Assembly: GCF_020216065.1 (NCBI RefSeq)
Contig: NZ_JAIWNA010000009.1
Span: 124,001-188,000 of the forward strand
DNA from: Nocardia rosealba
GTDB taxonomy: Bacteria > Actinomycetota > Actinomycetes > Mycobacteriales > Mycobacteriaceae
Reading direction: 5' to 3'
DNA length: 64,000 bases
This document shows positions 42,500 to 51,223 of the stretch, piece by piece. The notes beneath the pieces were generated by a model, which saw only the letters and a list, made by a program, of their open reading frames with translations, did no database searches and was not told where the DNA came from. The translations under genes were made by a program, and so were the position numbers. Within the stretch, counting starts at the first letter, position 1, and the number at the start of each line of letters is the position of its first letter.

Positions 42500-43564
42500 T
42501 CAGTATCGCCGGGCCGAGTGATAGGGGGTGGTGTCGATGGGTGCGACGGCGACCGGCACACCGAAGGTGGAGGCGTGCACCATCATTCCGTTGCCCGCGT
42601 AGATCCCGACGTGCGAGATCTCCGGATAGAACAGCACCACGTCACCGGGTTGCAGATCTTCCTTGGCGACGGGCGTGCCGTACCCGGCCTGCGCGGAGCT
42701 GGTGCGCGGGACGTTCTTGCCGACCTGCTTGAAGGCCCACTGCACGAGACCGGAGCAGTCGAACTGGTCGGGGCCGGTGGCGCCCCACACGTACGGGTCG
42801 CCGACCCGGGTGAGGGCGGCGGCCAGCGCGCTCGTTCCGCTACCGGGCACGAGGCCCGCGAGCAGGCTGTCGCGATCGAAGCCGGGCGGGAAGGGGGAGC
42901 CGGCGAGCGTCGACTTGTCGCGCGCCGACAGCGCACCCCATGCCTCGACGACCTGCGTGGTCGCGGCCGCGAGGTCGGCACGTTTGCGGTCGACATCGGC
43001 GCGCACGGCCTCGGCGGCGGCGGTCGCGGCGCGGGCGGCATCGGCGGCGGTGCGGGCGGTGGTCTCGGCGGCGGTCGCCGCGTCGGCGGCCTTCTTGAAT
43101 TCGCGGACCGAGTCGGCGGTCTGCTGGGACAGCACGTCGAGGGTCGACATCTTGTCCAGCAGTTGCTGGGGGGAGTTGCTCGACAGCACGGCGAACATGC
43201 GGTCGGTGCGCGCGCCGGTGTAAGCGGCCACGGCGGCGCGGTCGATCATCGGCTGGAACTTGCGCACCTCGGCGCGGGCGGCGTCGGCTACGGCCGTCGC
43301 GGCGGCGAGCGCGGCGTCGACATCGCGCTGGACGGCCAGTTTCGCGTCGAGTTCGGTTTGCGCGGTCAGGGATTCCTGGTTGACCACTTCGGCCTGCCGC
43401 GACAGGTCGACCATGCGGGCGATCGCGTCACCGGCGGTGGTGGGTAGGGCGACCGGGTCGGCCGCGGAGGGGCCGGCCACGGCGGCGGTGCATACCAGGA
43501 CGGTCGCGGACAGGGCTCCGGCCAATCCACGCGCTGCGTGAAATCTCCGGTGTTGTGATCTCAC
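42500..43564 (-). CDS. NlpC/P60 peptidoglycan hydrolase, RipC-like
   Basis: A 354-residue exported endopeptidase that cuts D-Glu-mDAP bonds in peptidoglycan stems. It has a signal peptide (core 12-32), an Ala-rich coiled coil at about 50-205 and a C-terminal NlpC/P60 domain with the catalytic triad Cys270 (DCSGLVQW), His318 (ISHVGIYAG) and His330 (MVHAS). The layout and position match M. tuberculosis Rv2190c (RipC), which depends on FtsEX for activity. The start is GTG 43564. The metallopeptidase-like gene follows after four bases. Confidence 0.92.
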   Translation of the reverse strand: MRSQHRRFHAARGLAGALSATVLVCTAAVAGPSAADPVALPTTAGDAIARMVDLSRQAEVVNQESLTAQTELDAKLAVQRDVDAALAAATAVADAARAEVRKFQPMIDRAAVAAYTGARTDRMFAVLSSNSPQQLLDKMSTLDVLSQQTADSVREFKKAADAATAAETTARTAADAARAATAAAEAVRADVDRKRADLAAATTQVVEAWGALSARDKSTLAGSPFPPGFDRDSLLAGLVPGSGTSALAAALTRVGDPYVWGATGPDQFDCSGLVQWAFKQVGKNVPRTSSAQAGYGTPVAKEDLQPGDVVLFYPEISHVGIYAGNGMMVHASTFGVPVAVAPIDTTPYHSARRY

Positions 43565-43744
43565 AGTGCCCCGTGCCCCGTTCTCTCGATATCCGACGAT
43601 GCAAGCGCCTTACCTGAACCCGGACTTCCCCGTCCGCCACGAAGGTCTCGATCAGATTACGGAACGGCGAGGGTTCGTGTCCAGTGGGGCACGAAAGGGT
43701 CACGGTGCGCCCTTCCCCGAGAACGACGCACCGTGCCGGCTGGA

Positions 43745-44314
43745 TCAGAAGCGGCGAGCGCCCGCGAACGGCATCGAGTCGAGCGACGCGACGTGCACCG
43801 GCGAGCCCGAGGTGGCCGCGTGGACGACATTGCCGTCACCGGCGTAGAGGCCCGAGTGGCCGCCGCCGTAGAACGACACCAGGTCGCCGGGGCGCAGGTC
43901 GCCGATCGACACCGGAGTGCCCGCGCCGAGCTGGGCGCCGCTGGTGCGGGGCAGCTCGATGCCCGCCTGGCGGTAGGCCCACTGGACCAGACCCGAGCAG
44001 TCGAAGGCGTCCGGGCCCGCGGCACCGTAGACGTAGGGGGAGCCGACCTTGCTCAGCGCGGCATCGAGGGCGATGTCGGCGGCGGTAGCGGTGGGCGCGG
44101 TGAACACGTGCGGCGCGGCCGGGGCCTCGATGCCGGGGATGCCCGCCGGGATCGGGATCTCGTTGGGCACCTCGAAGGTGCCGATGCCGGGCACGGTGAC
44201 GGGCGTCGCCGACGCGGGAGCGGCCGGCAGGAGGAACGCGCCGATGGTGGCAGCGCCGACGGCTCCGGCGGCAACGGCACGCTGCGCCTGACGCTTGACG
44301 GTGTTGGTCGCCAT
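43745..44314 (-). CDS. Small secreted NlpC/P60 hydrolase
   Basis: A 189-residue protein with signal peptide (core 11-36, PASATP) and a Pro-rich linker (PVTVPGIGTFEVPNEIPIPAGIPG), then a single NlpC/P60 domain with Cys106 (DCSGLVQW), His153 (GGHSGLYAG) and His165. It lacks the coiled coil of its neighbour, so it resembles RipB/RipD-like enzymes with intact catalytic residues. ATG 44314 lies about 95 bases after the likely promoter, giving a substantial leader. The C-terminal ends of the two NlpC/P60 proteins are similar (SARRY versus GARRF), consistent with an old duplication. Confidence 0.9.
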   Translation of the reverse strand: MATNTVKRQAQRAVAAGAVGAATIGAFLLPAAPASATPVTVPGIGTFEVPNEIPIPAGIPGIEAPAAPHVFTAPTATAADIALDAALSKVGSPYVYGAAGPDAFDCSGLVQWAYRQAGIELPRTSGAQLGAGTPVSIGDLRPGDLVSFYGGGHSGLYAGDGNVVHAATSGSPVHVASLDSMPFAGARRF

Positions 44315-44975
44315 GATGCGGTACTTCCAATCTGCCCCACGACGTCCCGTCCGTATGACGGGGCGGACTCCTCGCGCCGAGCCGTTCTGGCCTGGCGGAC
44401 TCCGTGAGGTCTCGAAAAGGTTACGAACCAATCACGGTGGTTTGTAAAGTCGGACATGCGTCCTGGAAGGGAATTCGTCGATTCGACCGGAACGAACGTG
44501 CGACGTGAGTCACACCGAATCACGAAAAGATAACGCCAGGTCGAATTTCTGAAGCGGCCCGGCCGCGGCCCGGCGCGGCGACGGGCCGGTGTGTCTGCGC
44601 GACACGCCGACGATTCTCAGTGAAGTCCCAGGTTGGGCGAGTGTGGCGCGGGGGCGACCCGCCGGTTGGCGCCCAGTCAACACGCCGGGCGCGCCGCCCT
44701 CCGGCGGCGTCGGAAACTGGAAACGTCACTTATCCGATCGATTCGGCGGCAGTAATGCATAACTGCGATATCTGTGATGCCGGTCTCAATTGGGTTTGCT
44801 CGCGGGCATTTTGTTCGCATCGGTGCGAAATATTCGCGGCGAATGATCGGCATCGGGTCGGGCACCGCGCTCGCGGACCCGGTCCCGGTGGGTGGGACCG
44901 ATCATCGGCCGATTCAGCGAAATCCGTTGCGCCGGTTACGGTACGGTCGAATGTTCGCGGTTCGAAGGGGGAGAG
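44315..44975. promoter_or_regulatory. Long divergent region between NlpC/P60 and AAA+ genes
   Basis: This 661-base region has no gene I can support. Toward the NlpC/P60 gene, TTTACA (reverse strand, 44443-44448) and TAACCT (44418-44423) form a likely promoter with a 19-base spacer that contains the inverted repeat AACCA-N7-TGGTT (44426-44442), a possible operator. The leader from there to ATG 44314 repeats GGAGTCCGCC twice. Around 44725-44860 the sequence is visibly less GC-rich than elsewhere and may hold the AAA+ promoter. I do not find a convincing c-di-AMP riboswitch. Confidence 0.4.
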
Positions 44976-46193
44976 GTGGCCGACGACCAGGTACTCACCG
45001 ACATGCTGACGATGCTCGACCGCAGTCCGGGGGTGCTCGCGCTGCGCGTGTGCGTCATCGAGCTGCTGATCGAGCGGCAACGGTATGCCGACGCGCTGGC
45101 CCACTGTGGTGTGGCGCTCGGGAACGAGCCCGGAAACGCGCAGGTCCTGGCCTTGATGACGCGGTGCAGCACCGCACTGAGCGGTGGATCGCCGGAACCG
45201 GCGCCTGCCCCGGCATCGCCCGGCTACGACTGGGCCGCCGCCGAGAGTCAGGTGGGTGACATCATCGCCCCCGCGTTCGTCGACGCCCCGGCCGAGTACG
45301 TCACCGACGAGGACGCCGCCACCGTCGAACGACCCAGTATCGGCCTCGCCGATGTGGGTGGCATGGACGAGGTGAAGCGTCAGCTCGACCTCACCCTGCT
45401 CGGCCCGCTGCGCAATCCCGAACTCGCCAAGGCCTTCGGTACCTCCGCGCGCGGCGGCCTGCTGCTGTACGGCCCGCCCGGCTGCGGCAAGACGTTCATC
45501 GCCTCGGCGGTCGCGGGGGAACTCGGCGCCAACTTCTACCCGATCGAGATCGCCGACATCCTCGATATCTACACCGGGTCCAGTGAGCGCAATGTGCACA
45601 GCATCTTCGAGATGGCCCGCCGCAACGCGCCGTGCGTGCTGTTCCTCGACGAGGTCGACGCGCTCGGGCACAAACGCAGCCAGATGCACGGGTCCTCGAC
45701 CATGCGCACGGTGGTGAACCAGTTGCTCACCGAGATGGATTCGGCGACCCACAGCAACGAGGGCGTCTTCGTGCTCGGCGCGACGAACCACCCGTGGGAC
45801 GTGGACGTGGCCCTGCGCAGGCCCGGCCGGTTCGACCGGATGATCTTCGTCGGTCTGCCGGATGCCGCCGCGCGCCGGTCGATCCTGCACTACCACCTGC
45901 GTGATCGTCCGATCGCGGGCATCGACCTCACTGCCCTCGCCGCGCACACCGATGGCCTGTCCGGCGCCGACCTGGCCCACATCTGCACCTCGGCCACCCA
46001 GTTGGCGATGGCGGACTCGATGCGCACGGGTGAGGTGCGTCCGGTCGGCATGCCCGATGTGCAGGCCGCGCTCGCCCAGGTGCGCCCGAGCACCGGTGCG
46101 TGGTTCGAATCCGCCCGCAATGTGGTCGAATTCGCCAACGGTGACGGCAGCTATGACGATCTCGCGCGGTATCTGAAGCGCATCAAGCGCTGA
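44976..46193 (+). CDS. AAA+ ATPase with N-terminal TPR-like helices
   Basis: A 405-residue AAA+ protein. Residues 1-70 are helical and TPR-like (LLIERQRYADALAHCGVALGNEPGN), followed by a Pro/Ala linker and a classic AAA module: SIGLADVGGMDEVKRQL, Walker A GPPGCGKT (166-173), Walker B FLDEVD (223-228), sensor GATN (268-271) and arginine fingers in RRPGRFDR. It is closest in layout to p97/FtsH-like ATPases and recalls EccA of type VII secretion, though no secretion genes are nearby. GTG 44976 has a GGGGGAGAG site. The downstream TPR membrane gene is 10 bases away. Confidence 0.85.
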   Translation: MADDQVLTDMLTMLDRSPGVLALRVCVIELLIERQRYADALAHCGVALGNEPGNAQVLALMTRCSTALSGGSPEPAPAPASPGYDWAAAESQVGDIIAPAFVDAPAEYVTDEDAATVERPSIGLADVGGMDEVKRQLDLTLLGPLRNPELAKAFGTSARGGLLLYGPPGCGKTFIASAVAGELGANFYPIEIADILDIYTGSSERNVHSIFEMARRNAPCVLFLDEVDALGHKRSQMHGSSTMRTVVNQLLTEMDSATHSNEGVFVLGATNHPWDVDVALRRPGRFDRMIFVGLPDAAARRSILHYHLRDRPIAGIDLTALAAHTDGLSGADLAHICTSATQLAMADSMRTGEVRPVGMPDVQAALAQVRPSTGAWFESARNVVEFANGDGSYDDLARYLKRIKR

Positions 46194-46203
46194 ATCGGCA
46201 CCG

Positions 46204-47220
46204 ATGAGCGAACCGCGACTCGACCGGGCCGCCGTACTGATCGAGCTGGACTGGCTCGAGGCGGCACGCGCCGAGCTGGCCGCACTCCTGGCCGCAGAAC
46301 CCGACAACGCCGATGCCCACGCACAAGTCGCGCACACGTGGCTGAGGTCCGCGGACTTCGCCACCGCGAGCGCGGCGGCCCGTACCGCGCTACGTCACGA
46401 CCCCGACCACCTGTTCGCGTGGATCCTGCTCGCGCTCAGTGAACACGGGTTGTTCGACAGGCTGATCGATACCGATCGGATCGCCGCGATCGCCCACCAG
46501 GACGAGGCGGTGCGCGCGGCGCACACGGCGGTGGACCTGAACCCGTGGTCGGCCGAGTGTCACCGGGTACTCGCGATCGTGCTGCTACACCGGGACCGGG
46601 AAGCGGCCCTGGCCGCCGTCGACGCGGGCATCGAACTCGACCCGCAGGAGCCTCTGCTGTACATCGCGCGGGCCCGCGTGCTGTGGCGAGGCGCCGACGC
46701 CGACGCCAAGCGCGCGGCGGCCCTGCGGGCGGCACTCGAGCAGGCGTTGCGGCTGGAACCCGACAATGCCGAGGCCATGTATCTACTCGGCGCGGAAGCC
46801 GCGCAGTCGGGACAGCGGGCGAAGGCCGAGCGGTTGCTCTTGCGGGCCGCCGAAATCGAACCGGCCCACGGGCCCGCGGCGCGGGAACTGCTGCGGCAGG
46901 TCCCCGACCCGTCGGGTTCGCTGCGTGACCCCGCCGTGCGCCGGGAGTTCCTCGGCGGTCCGAGCGCCGGCGGCCGCAGCAGGACAGGCACCCGCGCCCT
47001 CGCCGGCCTCGCCTTCCTGTTCATCGTCGGCCTGGCCCGCGCTGTCTCGGGAGTAGACGCCGACGACGCCTCGCCCCGCCCCACCACCACCCTGCGCCCA
47101 CCGCTCACCTACTACAAACCGCAGCCGCTACCCACCTTCCCCGAGTGGAGCCGCTACCTCACAGCCCGACCCACCCCACCACAGCCCCTCCCCGCCTGGC
47201 CCCAACACGTCCCCCGCTGA
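46204..47220 (+). CDS. TPR-repeat protein with C-terminal membrane helix
   Basis: The 338-residue protein has about six tetratricopeptide-like units between residues 10 and 225, the clearest being AEMYLLGAEAAQSGQRAKAERLLLRAAEIEP-type helices (YLLGAEAAQSGQRAKAERL). A membrane helix follows (LAGLAFLFIVGLARAV, about 264-280) and a Pro-rich tail of 50 residues. It is 10 bases after the AAA+ gene, so the two are probably an operon in which the TPR protein recruits clients or anchors the ATPase. I do not know a named counterpart. Confidence 0.78.
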   Translation: MSEPRLDRAAVLIELDWLEAARAELAALLAAEPDNADAHAQVAHTWLRSADFATASAAARTALRHDPDHLFAWILLALSEHGLFDRLIDTDRIAAIAHQDEAVRAAHTAVDLNPWSAECHRVLAIVLLHRDREAALAAVDAGIELDPQEPLLYIARARVLWRGADADAKRAAALRAALEQALRLEPDNAEAMYLLGAEAAQSGQRAKAERLLLRAAEIEPAHGPAARELLRQVPDPSGSLRDPAVRREFLGGPSAGGRSRTGTRALAGLAFLFIVGLARAVSGVDADDASPRPTTTLRPPLTYYKPQPLPTFPEWSRYLTARPTPPQPLPAWPQHVPR

Positions 47221-47291
47221 ACCCAGGCCGCCGACTCGAGCGCGCCAGCGCTCCAACAATCCTGTCGGACCCCTTCCTTACTCTGCTGTCC

Positions 47292-49085
47292 GTGCCCGAC
47301 CCTGTACTCCCGGCCGCGCGGCAGCTGGCCTTCGACGAGCTCGATACGCCGTTGTATGCCACCACTTTCGTCGTCGTCGACTTGGAGACCACCGGGACCA
47401 GCCCCGACGGTGATGCGATCACCGAGATCGGGGCGGTGAAGGTGCGTGGGGGAGAGGTGTTGGGGGAGTTCGCGACCCTGGTGAATCCGGGGTACGAGAT
47501 TCCGCCCGCGATCGTGCAGATCACCGGGATCACCACGGCCATGGTGTATGCCGCGCCGCGGATCGAGGCGGTGTTGCCGGGGTTTCTCGAGTTCGCGGCG
47601 GGGGCGGTGCTGGTGGCGCACAATGCCCGGTTCGACACAGCTTTCCTGAAAGCCGCTGCCGCGCGCCAGGACATTCCGTGGCCGAATCCGCAGGTGTTGT
47701 GCACGGTGAAGTTGGCGCGGCGGGTGCTCACTCGCGACGAGGCGCCGTCGGCGCGGCTGGGGGTGCTGGCACAGATCCTCGGTGCGTCGACCACGCCGAC
47801 GCACCGAGCTCTCGACGATGCCCGCGCCACCGTCGATGTGTTGCACGCGCTGATCGCCCGGGTCGGTAATCAGGGTGTGCAGAGCCTGACGGAACTGCTC
47901 GACTACCTGCCCGGTGTCACCGGAACTCAGCGCGCCAAAAGGACATTCGCCAACGATCTACCTGCCGCGCCGGGTGTTTATCTGTTCCGCGGCCCGTCCG
48001 ACGAAGTCCTCTATATAGGGACGGCGGTGAATCTGCGCCGCCGCGTGCGCAACTACTTCACCGGTTCGGAAACGCGCGGCCGCATGAAAGAGATGGTCGC
48101 GCTGGCACAACGGGTCGACCACGTGGTGTGCGCGCACGGACTCGAAGCCGGTGTTCGCGAGCTGCGACTGCTCGCCGCCCATGCTCCGCCCTACAACCGC
48201 CGTTCGAAGTTCCCCAAGCGTGGCTGGTGGCTCACTCTCACCGACGAACCCTTTCCGCGCCTGGTTGCCGTTCGCACGCCGACCCGAACTGCTCTCGGCC
48301 CGTTCAACTCTCGCGCCGACGCCGTAGATGTCGGCCTGACCATCGCCGAGTTCGCGGGCCTGCGCACGTGTGCCACCCGGCTCACCCGCGCCGCGAAACA
48401 CCTGTGCCAACCAGCGATCGTCGGCGGATGCCCGGCCGCCAGCGACGACGGCTCGGACGCCGAGGCCTACGCACCCGCCGCCCATTCGGTTCGCGATCTG
48501 CTCACGGGTCGCTCCGACACGCTCCTGCGCGCCATGCTCGAACGCATCGAAACCTATTCCACGGCAGAGCATTTCGAGGCAGCAGCCCGCCTGCGCGACC
48601 GCACCGCCGCTGTGGTCGCCAAGCTGGCTCGCACGCAACGACTCGCTGCCTTGGCCCGCCTCGCCGAACTGATCATCGCCCTTCCCGACGGTGCGGGCGG
48701 CTGGGAATTCTCCGTCATCCGCCACGGCCGCCTCGCCGCCGCAGGCGTAGCCCGCCGTGGCACCCCACCCATGGCGGTCGTCGATCAAATCGTGGCGGCC
48801 GCGGAAACAGTCGTGCCCGACCTCGGCGACGCACCACCGACCGCGGACAGCGCGGATCGCCCGCTCGTGTTCGCCGACGACGTACCCCCACTCCTCGGTG
48901 CGCCGCCGGAGGAGGTCGGGGTCATCGCGCGCTGGCTCGCCAAACCGGGCGCCCGGATCGTCCGGACCAGCGACGGGTACTGCGAACCGCTGCACGGCGC
49001 CGCCCGCTGGGTCGCCTGGGCGCAGCTGGCCCGGGAGGCGGCGGAAGTGCGGTCCGAGCAGGAGCAGTATCTGGCGGAGCGGTGA
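47292..49085 (+). CDS. DEDDh exonuclease fused to UvrC-like GIY-YIG nuclease
   Basis: A 597-residue fusion (Rv2191-like). Residues 20-195 are a DnaQ/epsilon-type exonuclease with DLETTG (Asp30, Glu32), HNARFD (Asp115) and HRALDDA (His171, Asp176). Residues 220-300 are a GIY-YIG domain (PGVYLFRGPSDEVLYIGTA, then RRRVRNYFTG), and a cysteine-bearing segment (LRTCATRLTRAAKHLCQ, GGCPA) resembles the UvrC Fe-S region. A UVR-like helix pair follows. It lacks the UvrC C-terminal RNase-H-like domain, so the role in excision repair is uncertain. GTG 47292 is chosen; upstream codons are within the Pro-rich tail of the previous gene. Confidence 0.88.
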   Translation: MPDPVLPAARQLAFDELDTPLYATTFVVVDLETTGTSPDGDAITEIGAVKVRGGEVLGEFATLVNPGYEIPPAIVQITGITTAMVYAAPRIEAVLPGFLEFAAGAVLVAHNARFDTAFLKAAAARQDIPWPNPQVLCTVKLARRVLTRDEAPSARLGVLAQILGASTTPTHRALDDARATVDVLHALIARVGNQGVQSLTELLDYLPGVTGTQRAKRTFANDLPAAPGVYLFRGPSDEVLYIGTAVNLRRRVRNYFTGSETRGRMKEMVALAQRVDHVVCAHGLEAGVRELRLLAAHAPPYNRRSKFPKRGWWLTLTDEPFPRLVAVRTPTRTALGPFNSRADAVDVGLTIAEFAGLRTCATRLTRAAKHLCQPAIVGGCPAASDDGSDAEAYAPAAHSVRDLLTGRSDTLLRAMLERIETYSTAEHFEAAARLRDRTAAVVAKLARTQRLAALARLAELIIALPDGAGGWEFSVIRHGRLAAAGVARRGTPPMAVVDQIVAAAETVVPDLGDAPPTADSADRPLVFADDVPPLLGAPPEEVGVIARWLAKPGARIVRTSDGYCEPLHGAARWVAWAQLAREAAEVRSEQEQYLAER

Positions 49086-49247
49086 TCGCCCGCCGGATCG
49101 AGGGGAAACCGCAGCAGGCGCGTGTTCTCCGCCGAACAGCAGGGGAGGGCTGGGGTAAACGGTGGTGTTCGGCCGACCTGTCCGAGACACACCTGTCCCG
49201 TCCTGGATCATGGTTGGTGGTGTTGTCGGTGGAAAGGACTGGTGGCG

Positions 49248-49799
49248 GTGTTCGTGAAGGTGTGTGGGTTGACCACCGAGGAGCAGATCGACTGGGCGGT
49301 CGAGCTGGGCTATTCGGCGATCGGTGTCATGGTCACACCCAAGAGCAAGCGGTACCGCACGCCTGGCCAGGCTCGTGCCCTCGCCGACTACGCGCGCGGT
49401 CGCATCACCACCTTCGCGGTCGCCCTGGAACACGCGGAAGTCGCCGAGGTCGCCGACGCCTTCGACGTCATCCAGCTCTACCGCTGGGCCGACCTGCCGA
49501 ACCTGGCCTTCTGCTCCTCGACCCCGCCCGCACCCGAGCAGACCAGCGAATACTTCTTCTACGACGCCAGCGCGGGCAGCGGCGTCTTCGAGGAGTTCCC
49601 CGACTGGGTGCGCGCCCAGCCGGGACGGGTGGTGCTGGCCGGTGGCCTCGACCCGGACAATGTCGCCGACGTCATCGCCCGCCACCGTCCCTACGGCGTC
49701 GACGTGTCGAGTTCGCTGGAAACGGCACCGGGTGTGAAGAGCTACGACCTCATGCGACGGTTCAAAGCGGCCACCGAGCGGCCCGAAGTTCTAGGCTGA
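49248..49799 (+). CDS. trpF: Phosphoribosylanthranilate isomerase (TrpF type)
   Basis: The 183-residue protein keeps the TrpF layout: KVCGLTTEEQ with the general base Cys6, AIGVMVTPKSKRY, FYDASAGSGVFEEF with Asp106 as the general acid, LAGGLDPDNV and GVDVSSSLETAPGVK. TrpF isomerises phosphoribosylanthranilate in tryptophan synthesis. Mycobacteria and streptomycetes use the bifunctional PriA instead, so a dedicated TrpF next to trpD is of interest. GTG 49248 lies nine bases after GGAAAGGA; GTG 49242 is an alternative. It is somewhat shorter than the usual 200 residues. Confidence 0.78.
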   Translation: MFVKVCGLTTEEQIDWAVELGYSAIGVMVTPKSKRYRTPGQARALADYARGRITTFAVALEHAEVAEVADAFDVIQLYRWADLPNLAFCSSTPPAPEQTSEYFFYDASAGSGVFEEFPDWVRAQPGRVVLAGGLDPDNVADVIARHRPYGVDVSSSLETAPGVKSYDLMRRFKAATERPEVLG

Positions 49800-49803
49800 T
49801 CCC

Positions 49804-50079
49804 ATGATTACCGCGATCGTGCTGATCCAGGCCGAGAACTCTCGCATTCCCGAGACCGCACAGGCGCTCGCCGATACCGCAGGAGTCGCCGAGGTGTACT
49901 CCTGCGCAGGCGATGTGGACCTGATCGCGATCGTGCGGGTGCGCGATCACGAGCGCATCGCCGAGGTCGTCACCGAGGGCATCGACAAGGTCGAAGGGGT
50001 GATACGCACCACCACCCACATCGCCTTCAAGTCGTATTCCAGTGCCGACGTGGAAGCCGGATTCTCCCTGGGAGAGTAG
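49804..50079 (+). CDS. Stand-alone Lrp/AsnC ligand-binding domain protein
   Basis: The 91 residues match the RAM (regulation of amino-acid metabolism) effector domain of Lrp/AsnC proteins without the DNA-binding part: AIVLIQAENSRIPETAQALADTAGVAEVYSCAGDVDLIAIVRV and HIAFKSYSS. Such proteins can bind amino acids or tune other Lrp family members. It begins four bases after trpF and converges with trpD, so a link to tryptophan metabolism is possible but unproved. Confidence 0.85.
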   Translation: MITAIVLIQAENSRIPETAQALADTAGVAEVYSCAGDVDLIAIVRVRDHERIAEVVTEGIDKVEGVIRTTTHIAFKSYSSADVEAGFSLGE

Positions 50080-50084
50080 ATCTT

Positions 50085-51146
50085 TCAGTTGTCGTCGAGG
50101 ACCTGGGTGAGTTCGGCCCAGGTCTGCAGCAGCTTCGCCGACGCGCCGCTGTCCACCGCGGCAGCGGCGCGTTCCATCGCTGCCGAGAGCGCGGCATCCA
50201 GGTCGAGATCGACATCGCCCACGCCACGTGACAGGTCGTAGGCGACGATCGCCGCGGCCGAATTCAGCAGCACCGCGTCCCGCACCGGGCCGGGCGTCCC
50301 GGCGAAGACCTCCCGCGCGATCCGCGCGTTCTCGGCCGCATCGCCGCCACGCAATTCGTCGAGATCGACGCGGGGGATGCCGAGCGCGGTCGGGTCGAGC
50401 ACCGTCTGCTTGACGCGCCCACCGCTGACCACCCACACGTCGGTCAGATCCGAGGTGGTGATCTCGTCGAGCCCGTCGCGCCCGCGCACCACCAGCGCAC
50501 TGGCCCCACGCTGGGCGAACACGCCCGCGATCGCCGGCACCAGATCAGCGAACGCGCACCCGATCAGCCCCGCGCGCGGCTGCGCCGGATTGGTCAGCGG
50601 GCCGAGCACGTTGAATACGGTCGGGATGCCGATCTCCTTGCGCGCCGCACCGGCGAAACGCAGCCCCGAATGGAACAGCGGCGCGAAGCAGAACCCGATG
50701 CCCGCCTCCCGCACCGACCGCGCCACCGATTGCGGACCGAGCGCCAGCTTCACCCCGAGCGCCTCGAGCACGTCGGCGCCACCGGCCTTCGACGAAGCGG
50801 CCCGGTTGCCGTGCTTGACCACCGGCACACCCGCCGAGGCGACGACCACCGACGACATCGTCGAGATGTTCACCGAGCCCGATCGGTCGCCGCCGGTGCC
50901 GACGATGTCGACCGCGTCCCCGTCGACGTGCACCAGCCGCGCGTGCCCGAGCATCCCCGACACCATGCCCGCCAGCTCGCTGGGCGTGGGACCCTTGATC
51001 TTCATGGCGACGCCGAAGGCCGCGATCTGGGCGGCGGTCGCGTTGTCGGTGAAGATCTCGTCGATCACCCAGGTGGTGTCGTCGGCGGCCAGATCGCCCC
51101 CGTCGGCGAGGGTCCCGAGCACCTGGGCCCAACTGCGCACGCTCAT
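50085..51146 (-). CDS. trpD: Anthranilate phosphoribosyltransferase
   Basis: TrpD transfers phosphoribose from PRPP to anthranilate. The 353-residue protein has GTGGDRSGSVNISTMSSVV (PRPP loop), KHGNRAASSKAGGADVLEALG, HSGLRFAGAARKEIG and FNVLGPLTNPAQPRAGLIG, all family signatures. ATG 51146 has GGAG upstream. It corresponds to Rv2192c. The convergent trpF-RAM pair ends five bases away, so two tryptophan-pathway enzymes lie tail to tail. Confidence 0.95.
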   Translation of the reverse strand: MSVRSWAQVLGTLADGGDLAADDTTWVIDEIFTDNATAAQIAAFGVAMKIKGPTPSELAGMVSGMLGHARLVHVDGDAVDIVGTGGDRSGSVNISTMSSVVVASAGVPVVKHGNRAASSKAGGADVLEALGVKLALGPQSVARSVREAGIGFCFAPLFHSGLRFAGAARKEIGIPTVFNVLGPLTNPAQPRAGLIGCAFADLVPAIAGVFAQRGASALVVRGRDGLDEITTSDLTDVWVVSGGRVKQTVLDPTALGIPRVDLDELRGGDAAENARIAREVFAGTPGPVRDAVLLNSAAAIVAYDLSRGVGDVDLDLDAALSAAMERAAAAVDSGASAKLLQTWAELTQVLDDN

Positions 51147-51223
51147 CTGCTCTGCATCTCCGTTTCGACGACGGGCGCAACGAGGTTGCGCTTGCGCAAC
51201 CACTGTGCGCTCGATCGGCAAGT

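Noticed and set aside
44315..44440. c-di-AMP (ydaO-type) riboswitch upstream of the NlpC/P60 gene
   Set aside because: Such riboswitches do precede wall hydrolase genes in actinobacteria, but I could not match the conserved core segments in this leader. A covariance-model search would decide.
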